Positions 1 to 7,137 of a stretch of DNA of 7,137 nucleotides are shown piece after piece. The notes beneath the pieces were generated by a model, which saw only the letters and a program-made list of their open reading frames with translations, had not been told where the DNA came from and ran no database searches. Source of the stretch: JAMLIN01 sp041676645 (GTDB lineage Bacteria; Pseudomonadota; Gammaproteobacteria; Burkholderiales; Burkholderiaceae_E); NCBI GenBank assembly GCA_041676645.1, contig JBAYRO010000127.1, forward strand, positions 1 to 7,137, given 5' to 3'. The translations under genes were made by a program, and so were the position numbers. Position 1 is the first letter of the stretch. Every line of letters starts with the position of its first letter.

Positions 1-980
1 AACGCCCGGTAGCGGCGGCGCAGTTCATCCTTCTCGTTCCCGGCCAGCCGGTCGAGGCCGATGTCCTGTAGCCACTTGAGATCGACGCGGACCAGGTCGG
101 CCAGCTCCGCGCCCAGCACCTCGGCGAGCGCCTCGTCGGTCGCGCCGCGATAGCAGTAGGCGTCGCCGTCGCGATAGCTGGCCACGAGCGTGAGCAGCGG
201 CACGAGCGACAGGACGGGCTGCAGCGCGGGGTTCACCGCATGGGCGGCGAGCGAAGCCCCGATACGGGCATTGCGCCCGGTGAAGCCGCGCAGGTGCAGC
301 CGCTGCGACATGGTCGGGCCGTCGTTGACCGGGTAGTTGTCCCACAGGATCGGCGGGCGGCCGATCCGGCCCGCGACGGCGTCGAGATGGCCCGGCGTGA
401 TCTCGCGGGAGCAGACCTCCTCGCCGGTCCAGAAGATCCCGATGCGCCGATCGAGCCCGGCCGCGAGCGCCTCGAGATAGCGCGGCGGGCGCTGGCCGAA
501 GACGCGGTCGAGCAGGGGATCGTCGCTGTAGTAGCTGGGGCAGGTCGTGATGCGCGACGCCCGGCTGCGACTGGCGGCGAAGTCGACGATCGCCGCCTGG
601 CGGGCGGCGAGATCGGCCGGGCCGCCATCCATGTCGTCGAAGAGGATCGCGAGTTCGCTTGCGCCGACGGCATCGATGGCGGCGATCTTGTCGGCAAGCG
701 CGGCGCGCGCTTCGGCGTCGAACTCGAGATGGGCGCCGAAGGGCGTCAGGCCGATGCCCAGGCGCACCCCGTGCGATTCGCAATGGCGGGCGAGGCCGGC
801 GAGTTCGTCCAGATGCGCGAGCGGCGCGCGCCAGTCGCGCCGCAGGCTGGCGTCGATCTTCGGCGCGTAGAGGTAGAAGCGATAGCCGAGCGGCGCGAGC
901 CGCGCGATTGCCGCATGGCGCGCCGGCCAGGACCATGGCCGGCCGAAGAATCCTTCGACGATGCCGAGCTCGGGTGTCAT
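1..980 (-). CDS. GH84 family beta-N-acetylglucosaminidase (O-GlcNAcase-like), 3' end outside window
   Basis: Glycoside hydrolase family 84 enzymes remove beta-linked N-acetylglucosamine by substrate-assisted catalysis. The 326 visible residues start with GIVEGFFGRPWSW (6-18), followed by GYRFYLYAPKID (32-43), the typical N-terminal barrel signature of the NAGidase domain. The catalytic Asp pair is in LFDDMDG (D115, D116). WDNYPVND (213-220) matches the family's sugar-binding Asp/Asn loop. Start: the ATG at 980 has AGGA seven bases upstream and the conserved domain begins almost at once. There is no signal peptide or membrane segment, so the protein is probably cytoplasmic. It is still open at base 1, so its C-terminus is not seen. 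It is transcribed divergently from the TPP enzyme gene. The family is confident; the natural substrate (O-GlcNAc protein, a muropeptide fragment or another glycan) cannot be told from sequence. Confidence 0.87.
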   Translation of the reverse strand, partial: MTPELGIVEGFFGRPWSWPARHAAIARLAPLGYRFYLYAPKIDASLRRDWRAPLAHLDELAGLARHCESHGVRLGIGLTPFGAHLEFDAEARAALADKIAAIDAVGASELAILFDDMDGGPADLAARQAAIVDFAASRSRASRITTCPSYYSDDPLLDRVFGQRPPRYLEALAAGLDRRIGIFWTGEEVCSREITPGHLDAVAGRIGRPPILWDNYPVNDGPTMSQRLHLRGFTGRNARIGASLAAHAVNPALQPVLSLVPLLTLVASYRDGDAYCYRGATDEALAEVLGAELADLVRVDLKWLQDIGLDRLAGNEKDELRRRYRA

Positions 981-1024
981 CGGGAAATCCTGGCGGCCCC
1001 TCGCGGCCGCATCGTGTCAGCCCG

Positions 1025-1030
1025 ATTATC
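1025..1030 (-). promoter_or_regulatory. Possible -10 element for the GH84 gene
   Basis: On the minus strand this reads GATAAT, close to the sigma-70 -10 consensus, 44 bases upstream of the GH84 start codon in the 179-base divergent gap (981-1159). No good -35 box is seen at the usual spacing, so this is only a candidate. Confidence 0.25.
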
Positions 1031-1061
1031 CCCCGAGCCGGGGCCGGCATGCCGGGTCGGC

Positions 1062-1067
1062 TAGAAT
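1062..1067 (+). promoter_or_regulatory. Possible -10 element for the TPP enzyme gene
   Basis: TAGAAT within GGCTAGAATCG resembles a sigma-70 -10 box and lies 92 bases upstream of the ATG at 1160. A matching -35 hexamer is not obvious. It would imply a leader of roughly 85 bases. Confidence 0.3.
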
Positions 1068-1159
1068 CGATGCCTTGCGCACGCGCTGCCCCTGTGCGTG
1101 CCTTGTCCGATAAAGAGCCCGGGCCCACGCGCATCGGGCGGTAACTGGAGATCCATGCA

Positions 1160-2707
1160 ATGAACGGTGCCGAGAGCCTGGTCCGGACCCTGGTCGATGC
1201 CAAGGTCGACGTCTGCTTCACCAATCCCGGAACATCCGAGATGCACTTCGTCGCCGCCCTCGACCGGGTGCCCGGAATGCGATGCGTCCTCGGGCTGTTC
1301 GAAGGCGTCGCCACCGGCGCGGCCGACGGCTACTACCGGATGGCGGAGCGGCCGGCCGCAACGCTGCTGCATCTGGGCCCCGGCCTGGCCAACGGCATGG
1401 CGAACCTGCACAACGCGAAGAAGGCGTTCTCGGGTATCGTCAACATCGTCGGCGACCACGCCGTCGAGCATCTCAAGCACAACGCGCCGCTCACCTCGGA
1501 CCTGGACACGGTCTGCGCGCCGATGTCGGATGTCGTGATCCGCTCGAATTCCTCGCGCGACATCGCCGCCGACGGGGCTCGCGCCGTCACCGCCGCCCGG
1601 ACGGCGCCGGGACAGATCGCCACCCTGATCCTGCCGGCCGATACCGCCTGGAACGAATCCGATGGCCCGGTGCGGGCCGAGGAGCCGGCGCCGCGGCCGG
1701 CGGTGGATGCGGGCGCGATCGCGACGGCCGCCAAGGCCCTGCGCTCGGGGCGCAAGGGCGCGCTGCTGCTCGGCGGCGTGGGCCTGCGCGGCGAGGGGCT
1801 GGAACTGGCCGGGCGGATCGCCGCGAAGACGGGCTGCAGCCTGTTCGCCGAAGGCCTGGTGGCGCGCCTGGAGCGGGGCGCGGGCCGGGTGAAGGTCACC
1901 CGCCTGCCGTACCCTGTCGACCAGGCGCGGGCGCTGCTCGAGCCCTACGGGGAGCTGATCCTCGTCGGGACCCAGCCGCCGGTGAGCTTCTTCGCCTATC
2001 CCGACAAGCCCAGCGTGACGACGCCACCCGATTGCCGGATCAACCGGCTCGCCGAAATCGGCGAGGACATCGTCGGCGCGCTGCGGGCGCTGGCCGAGGC
2101 CGTCGATGCCCTGGGCACGGCGCCGGCCGATGTCGCGCCGCTGGCGCGCCCCGAAGTGCCGACGGGCGCGCTGAATCTCGAGAACATCGGCTACGCCCTC
2201 GCAGCGCTGCTGCCCGAGCAGGCGATCGTCGTCGATGAAGCGGTGACCTCGGGTCGCGGCTTCCCGGTGCCGACCGCGACCGCGGCGCCCCATGACTGGC
2301 TCTCGAGCCGGGGCGGCTCGATCGGTTTCGGCCTGCCCTGCGCGGTGGGCGCCGCGATCGCCTGCCCGGATCGCAAGGTCGTCTGCCTGGAGGGCGACGG
2401 CAGCGGCATGTACACCGTGCAGTCGCTGTGGACGATGGCGCGCGAATCGCTCGACATCCTGGTGGTGGTGTTCGCCAATCGCGGCTACCAGATCCTGCGG
2501 GGCGAACTCACCGGCGTGGGCGTGACCGAGCCCGGGCCCAATGCGCTGCGCATGCTGACCGTCGACCAGCCCGTCATCGACTGGGCCGCGCTGGCCCGCG
2601 CGCAGGGCGTCGAGGCAACGCGGGTCAGCGACCTCGCCAGCCTGGTCGACGCGCTACGCAGCGGCCTGTCGAGCAAAGGACCGCGACTGGTCGAAGTCGT
2701 GCTCTAA
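1160..2707 (+). CDS. TPP-dependent enzyme, acetolactate synthase large-subunit family (IlvB-like)
   Basis: This 515-residue protein belongs to the thiamine-diphosphate family that includes acetolactate synthase and benzoylformate decarboxylase. The N-terminal pyrimidine-binding domain (about 1-165) carries FTNPGTSE (20-27) and the TPP-activating glutamate E48 in FEGVATGAADGYYRMAE. A central domain (about 185-310) follows. The C-terminal TPP-binding domain (about 355-515) has GGSIGFGLPCAVGAAIA (385-401) and the Mg-TPP motif from GDG (412-414) to N440. The usual NN ending this motif is AN here. It is shorter than true acetohydroxyacid synthases (about 560-590 residues) and no regulatory small subunit gene is nearby. 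A role in branched-chain amino acid synthesis is therefore doubtful; a 2-oxoacid decarboxylase or carboligase is as likely. Start: GGAG lies nine bases before the ATG at 1160; an ATG at 1155 in another frame stops at once. It is convergent with trxA. Confidence 0.85.
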   Translation: MNGAESLVRTLVDAKVDVCFTNPGTSEMHFVAALDRVPGMRCVLGLFEGVATGAADGYYRMAERPAATLLHLGPGLANGMANLHNAKKAFSGIVNIVGDHAVEHLKHNAPLTSDLDTVCAPMSDVVIRSNSSRDIAADGARAVTAARTAPGQIATLILPADTAWNESDGPVRAEEPAPRPAVDAGAIATAAKALRSGRKGALLLGGVGLRGEGLELAGRIAAKTGCSLFAEGLVARLERGAGRVKVTRLPYPVDQARALLEPYGELILVGTQPPVSFFAYPDKPSVTTPPDCRINRLAEIGEDIVGALRALAEAVDALGTAPADVAPLARPEVPTGALNLENIGYALAALLPEQAIVVDEAVTSGRGFPVPTATAAPHDWLSSRGGSIGFGLPCAVGAAIACPDRKVVCLEGDGSGMYTVQSLWTMARESLDILVVVFANRGYQILRGELTGVGVTEPGPNALRMLTVDQPVIDWAALARAQGVEATRVSDLASLVDALRSGLSSKGPRLVEVVL

Positions 2708-2774
2708 GGAAATAGGAAATGGGGTCAGACTCCATTTTCCCTGGAAAATGGAGTCTGACCCCATTTCCGTTTCC
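2708..2774. repeat. Long palindromic repeat, copy 1 (between convergent TPP enzyme gene and trxA)
   Basis: Positions 2715-2740 and 2743-2768 are perfect 26-base inverted complements separated by two bases (CT). The symmetry continues imperfectly outwards (GGAAATA against GTTTCC) to about 2708 and 2774. It begins directly after the TPP enzyme stop codon and fills most of the 78-base convergent gap. Each arm contains GGGGTCAGACTCC, itself an imperfect palindrome. A near-identical element occurs at 3226-3281. The position would suit a bidirectional transcription end, but no clear U-run follows the stem. It looks like a dispersed REP or REPIN-type element, which is inference. Confidence 0.93.
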
Positions 2775-2785
2775 GCCGCAGCCGG

Positions 2786-3109
2786 CTACGCCACCAGCTT
2801 GTCCACGAAGGCCTGGACCCGCGCCTGGGGCAGGGCGCCGACGAACTGGTCCACCGGTTCACCGTTGCGGAAGGCCACGACGAACGGGATGCTGCGCACG
2901 CCGTAGCGGCGGGCGGCCTCGGGGTTGTCGTCGACGTTGACCTTCACGATGCGCACGGCGCCGTCCATCGCGGCTTCGACGCGCTCGAGCACCGGGCCCA
3001 GCGAGCGGCAGGGGCCGCACCACGGCGCCCAGAAGTCGACCAGCACCGGCTGTTCGCTCGATGCGGCGATGACGTCGGCGTCGAAATGGAGATCGTCGGA
3101 TTCCTTCAT
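2786..3109 (-). CDS. trxA: Thioredoxin
   Basis: This is a 107-residue single-domain thioredoxin, a cytoplasmic protein-disulfide reductant normally recycled by thioredoxin reductase. It has the canonical active site WCGPC (30-34) inside VDFWAPWCGPCRSLGPVLE, the buried Asp (D25), the cis-proline loop RSIPF (P75) and the FVGALP segment near the C-terminus, all at usual positions for the classical family. There is no signal peptide. Start: the ATG at 3109 has GGAG five bases upstream. The gene is alone on the minus strand, convergent with the TPP enzyme gene and divergent from ettA, with a long palindrome on each side. Whether it is the main housekeeping thioredoxin or a secondary paralogue cannot be judged here, so the symbol is a family-level assignment. 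Confidence 0.92.
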   Translation of the reverse strand: MKESDDLHFDADVIAASSEQPVLVDFWAPWCGPCRSLGPVLERVEAAMDGAVRIVKVNVDDNPEAARRYGVRSIPFVVAFRNGEPVDQFVGALPQARVQAFVDKLVA

Positions 3110-3197
3110 GTTTGCTCCGGATGGCGGATGGGTGTGTCGTTCCCGCTCATATCGGGCCGGACACTGCCGGCTTCAAGGGCTTTGCACGACGATGGCG

Positions 3198-3203
3198 CAT
3201 AAT
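3198..3203 (+). promoter_or_regulatory. Possible -10 element for ettA
   Basis: CATAAT in GGCGCATAATCAAC is the best -10-like hexamer in the 212-base divergent gap between trxA and ettA. A -35 box at good spacing is not clear. If used, transcription would start near 3210 and the palindrome at 3226-3281 would be in the ettA leader. Confidence 0.3.
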
Positions 3204-3225
3204 CAACGGTTTCGACCCGACGCGA

Positions 3226-3281
3226 GGTAATGGGGTCAGACTCCATTTTCCAGAGGAAAAATGGAGTCTGACCCCATTACC
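3226..3281. repeat. Long palindromic repeat, copy 2 (upstream of ettA and trxA)
   Basis: The arms are 3226-3251 and 3255-3281, with AGA between them. Pairing is complete except for one extra A in the right arm (five As against four Ts). The arms match copy 1 (2715-2768) except at the third base pair from the outside, which is T-A here (3228/3279) and A-T in copy 1 (2717/2766). The element ends 40 bases before the ettA start codon, inside a divergent intergenic region where a terminator role is not expected. Confidence 0.93.
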
Positions 3282-3321
3282 GGAATCGGCGGATCGCCGC
3301 CCCATGCATTGAGAAACTGAA

Positions 3322-4986
<1,665 letters not shown>

Positions 4987-5068
4987 CCGCCGACGTCTGC
5001 GGCCCGCGTGTCCCCGTCTTGCGGCAGCACCCGCGAGCCGGCCGCGCACGCTCGGTCATGAGCTTGCG

Positions 5069-5098
5069 AAAAGGCCGGAGCGCCCGCGCACGCTCGGC
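5069..5098 (-). terminator. Probable intrinsic terminator after the alcohol dehydrogenase gene
   Basis: Read on the minus strand, GCCGAGCG (5098-5091) pairs with CGCTCCGGC (5082-5074) with one bulged C and an eight-base loop. C and then TTTT (5072-5069) follow. It lies 25 bases past the dehydrogenase stop codon, as expected for the end of the minus-strand operon. The short T-run limits confidence. Confidence 0.45.
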
Positions 5099-5122
5099 TG
5101 TCAGGCATCTGGCCTCGTTGGC

Positions 5123-6229
5123 TCAGAAGACGATGACGCCGCGGGCGTTGCGTCCCTGCGCCAGGTCCTCGAAGGCCTGCGGCGCTTCGTCGATCGAGTA
5201 GGTCCGGGTGACGAGTTCGTCGAGCTTGAGCCGACCGCCCTTGTAGAGCGAGATCAGCCGGGGGAAGTCCAGGCGGGGGCGGGCCGAGCCGAAGTAGCTG
5301 CCGGTGAGGGTCTTCTCCTCGAAGGTGAGCGAGGCGGTGCGCACCGAGGTCTTGTGGGCGATGGGTGCGACGCCGACGATCACCGCCGTGCCGCCCTTGG
5401 CGAGGCTGCCGTAGGCCTGCTCGGCGATCTCGCCATGGCCGACGCACTCGAAGGCGTAGTCCACGCCGCCGTCCGTGAGCTTGCGCAGCGCCTTGACGAC
5501 GTTCTCCTCCTTGGAGGCGTCGATCGTGTGGGTCGCGCCCATCTGGCGGGCGAACTCGAGCTTGTTCGCGCTGGTGTCGACCGCCACCACCTGGCTGGCG
5601 CCACAGACCGCGCAGCCCTGGATCGCCGACAGGCCGACGCCGCCGGCGCCGAACACGACGGTGCGCGAACCGGCCTCGACCCGGGCGGTGTTCGCCGCGG
5701 CGCCGAAGCCGGTCATCACGCCGCAGCCGATCAGGGCGGCGCGATCCAGCGGCACCTCGGGATCGATCTTGACGAGGTTGTCCTGGTGCAGGGTCTGGAA
5801 CTGCGACATCGAACCGCAGCCCGAGAAGATGTTGAGCGGCTTGCCCGCGGAATCCTGCGTACGCAGCGTGCCGTCGGGCAGGGTGACGAGGGTTTTGGCG
5901 CCCTGCTCGCACAATTGCGGACGGCCGCTCTGGCAATAGCGACAGCGACCGCACATGCTCACGAACGAGGTCAGTACATGGTCGCCGGGCGCGAGTTCGG
6001 TGACGCCTTCGCCGACCTCGGCGACGATTCCGGCTCCCTCGTGGCCGAGGACCAGGGGCAGGGGGAAGCCGATCGTGCCGTTGGTGGCCGAGAGATCGCT
6101 GTGGCAGACGCCGCAGGCCTTCATCTCGACGAGGACTTCACCGGCCTTGGGTTTGTCGACGCTGATCGTCTCGACGACCACCGGCGCGTTGAGTTCACGA
6201 CAGACGACGGCTTTGGACTGGATGCTCAT
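5123..6229 (-). CDS. Zinc-dependent, NAD-type alcohol dehydrogenase (MDR superfamily)
   Basis: This 368-residue medium-chain dehydrogenase should interconvert an alcohol and an aldehyde using NAD. The catalytic zinc ligands are C42 (GVCHSD), H63 (LGHEGAG) and C169 (IGCGVMTGFG). The structural zinc cysteines are C93, C96, C99 and C107. The nucleotide-binding fold has GAGGVG (194-199), and D218 in VVAVD points to NAD rather than NADP. IGCGVMTGFGAAANTA resembles the class III and NDMA-type alcohol dehydrogenase branch; the substrate is not determinable. The frame is open upstream to 6379, inside msrB, but the family start MSIQSKAVV at 6229 has GGAGA nine bases upstream and gives the usual length. 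It begins 32 bases after the msrB stop on the same strand, so the two are probably cotranscribed. Confidence 0.93.
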   Translation of the reverse strand: MSIQSKAVVCRELNAPVVVETISVDKPKAGEVLVEMKACGVCHSDLSATNGTIGFPLPLVLGHEGAGIVAEVGEGVTELAPGDHVLTSFVSMCGRCRYCQSGRPQLCEQGAKTLVTLPDGTLRTQDSAGKPLNIFSGCGSMSQFQTLHQDNLVKIDPEVPLDRAALIGCGVMTGFGAAANTARVEAGSRTVVFGAGGVGLSAIQGCAVCGASQVVAVDTSANKLEFARQMGATHTIDASKEENVVKALRKLTDGGVDYAFECVGHGEIAEQAYGSLAKGGTAVIVGVAPIAHKTSVRTASLTFEEKTLTGSYFGSARPRLDFPRLISLYKGGRLKLDELVTRTYSIDEAPQAFEDLAQGRNARGVIVF

Positions 6230-6238
6230 GGGGAATCG

Positions 6239-6243
6239 TCTCC
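6239..6243 (-). promoter_or_regulatory. Ribosome binding site fixing the alcohol dehydrogenase start
   Basis: On the minus strand this reads GGAGA, nine bases before the ATG at 6229. It supports that start over the longer frame extending to 6379, and lies in the 32-base gap after msrB. Confidence 0.6.
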
Positions 6244-6261
6244 GGTTCGGGGTGCGGTGAT

Positions 6262-6732
6262 TCAGTCGGCATCGGCGGCGATGAACCGCAGCGCGAGTCC
6301 GTTGTTGCAAAAGCGCAGGCCGGTCGGCGCCGGACCGTCGTTGAACACATGCCCCTGGTGGCCGCCGCAGCGCCGGCAATGGTATTCGGTGCGCGGCACC
6401 GCCAGCTTGTGGTCGGTGCTGGTGTCGAGGGCGCCCTCGATCGGGGCGTAGAAGCTCGGCCAGCCCGATCCGCTTTCATACTTGGTGTCGGACGTGAAAA
6501 GCGCGGCGCCACAGCCGGCGCAAACGAACAGGCCGCGTCGCTTCTCGTGATTGAGCGGGCTGCTGCCGGGTCTTTCGGTGGCGTCCTCGCGCAGCACCTG
6601 GTAGGTGTCGGGCGGCAGGACCCGCGCCCACTCCTGCGCGCTGCGCTCGACGCGGTCCTGCGGATCGGGAAGCTCCTCGCCGGGTGGAAGGAATTCACGC
6701 AGGCCCCCGGTACTGGCTGTGCTGTCGTTCAT
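6262..6732 (-). CDS. msrB: Peptide-methionine (R)-S-oxide reductase
   Basis: MsrB reduces methionine-R-sulfoxide in proteins, usually using thioredoxin as the electron source. The 156-residue protein has the structural zinc cysteines in CAGC (C71, C74) and CRRC (C119, C122). It also has GSGWPSF (88-94), GHQGHVFNDGP (124-133), and the catalytic cysteine C142 in LRFCNNGLALRF. The sequence after the catalytic Cys is NNG rather than the more familiar INS or VNS, a conservative variant. There is no signal peptide, so it is cytoplasmic; an MsrA domain is not fused. Start: AGGAG lies six bases before the ATG at 6732, a strong site. It is preceded on the same strand by the carboxymuconolactone decarboxylase family gene (50-base gap) and followed by the alcohol dehydrogenase gene. 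Confidence 0.95.
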   Translation of the reverse strand: MNDSTASTGGLREFLPPGEELPDPQDRVERSAQEWARVLPPDTYQVLREDATERPGSSPLNHEKRRGLFVCAGCGAALFTSDTKYESGSGWPSFYAPIEGALDTSTDHKLAVPRTEYHCRRCGGHQGHVFNDGPAPTGLRFCNNGLALRFIAADAD

Positions 6733-6782
6733 GGCTTGCTCCTGCCGCCGTTGCTACCACCGACCATGGTAACGCGATCGGA

Positions 6783-7137
6783 TCAGTGGGTGATGCCGGT
6801 GGCGACGAGGAAGCGCGAGACCATGTTGTAGGCGGCGATCGTGGCGATCAGCTCGACGAGCTCGCGCCGCTCGAGCAGGGCCTCGATCCGGGTGAAGGTG
6901 GCGTCGTCGACCTTCACGTTGCGGGTCATCTCGACGGTGAGCGCGATGGTCGCCGCATCGAGCGGGCCGAAGAGCGCGGCATTGTCGGCTGCGGCCGCCG
7001 GATCGGCGGAGATGGCGTCGAGCTGCTCCTGGGTGCCGCCTTCGGCAAGATAGATCGGGGCATGCGCCGCGAACTCGTAGTCGGCGCCGTTGAGGACGGC
7101 GACGGTGCACATCGCCAGCTCGCGCAGTCGCTGCGCC
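6783..7137 (-). CDS. Carboxymuconolactone decarboxylase family protein, 5' end outside window
   Basis: The C-terminal 117 residues are visible and the frame is open to the window edge, so the internal ATG at 7112 is not the real start. The family core is LRELAMCTVAVLNGADYEFAAHAPIYLAEGGTQ, matching the helical CMD/AhpD fold with its conserved YE..aH segment. The end, AAYNMVSRFLVATGI, is also typical. The CxxC pair of AhpD-type peroxidase partners is absent from the visible part; the only cysteine is in AMCTV. A gamma-carboxymuconolactone decarboxylase-like or uncharacterised role is more likely than peroxidase function. It lies 50 bases upstream of msrB on the same strand, probably in one operon. 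Function beyond the family is unknown. Confidence 0.85.
   Translation of the reverse strand, partial: AQRLRELAMCTVAVLNGADYEFAAHAPIYLAEGGTQEQLDAISADPAAAADNAALFGPLDAATIALTVEMTRNVKVDDATFTRIEALLERRELVELIATIAAYNMVSRFLVATGITH

Noticed and set aside
25..1314. Long minus-strand open frame (429 codons) over the GH84 gene and into the TPP enzyme gene
   Set aside because: The product is rich in Arg, Ala and Pro with no domain, and it is an out-of-frame shadow of the GH84 reading frame, which carries the clear family motifs.
1061..2293. Minus-strand 410-codon frame opposite the TPP enzyme gene
   Set aside because: It is antisense to a well-supported gene, shows low-complexity GC-rich composition and no recognisable domain.
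2719..2940. Short plus-strand frames starting in or crossing the palindromes (also 3112-3312)
   Set aside because: Their peptides are translations of the repeat (for example KWSLTP) followed by antisense of trxA or intergenic sequence, so they are not real genes.
6745..6775. Small inverted repeat TACCA / TGGTA between msrB and the CMD-family gene
   Set aside because: A five-base stem with no T-run or known operator form is within chance for this composition.

Overview
The window comes from a GC-rich bacterial chromosome with dense gene packing and strong G/C at third codon positions. The gene set (EttA, small thioredoxin, MsrB, Zn-dependent alcohol dehydrogenase, acetolactate-synthase-like enzyme) and the palindromic GGGGTCAGACTCC repeats suggest a proteobacterium, probably beta or gamma. 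That placement is inference. No phage, plasmid, CRISPR, tRNA or rRNA sequence is visible.

Layout. At the left edge a minus-strand GH84 family beta-N-acetylglucosaminidase (O-GlcNAcase-like) runs off the window. It is divergent from a plus-strand orphan TPP-dependent enzyme of the acetolactate synthase large-subunit family (1160-2707). Next is a minus-strand thioredoxin gene (2786-3109), bracketed by two near-identical long palindromes at 2708-2774 and 3226-3281. The second palindrome lies just upstream of ettA (3322-4986, plus), which encodes the ABC-F translation factor. The right part is a minus-strand set that reads, in transcription order, carboxymuconolactone decarboxylase family protein (5' end outside the window), msrB, then a zinc alcohol dehydrogenase. 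These genes are closely spaced (50 and 32 bases) and probably form one operon, ending at a plausible intrinsic terminator near 5069-5098.

How the genes fit together. Thioredoxin supplies electrons to methionine sulfoxide reductases in general, so trxA and msrB may be functionally linked, although they are separate transcription units here. The other genes look like ordinary housekeeping or catabolic functions with no obvious shared pathway. I see no convincing new multi-gene system. The most distinctive structure is the pair of palindromes, which differ at one stem base pair by a compensatory change and together fence off trxA.
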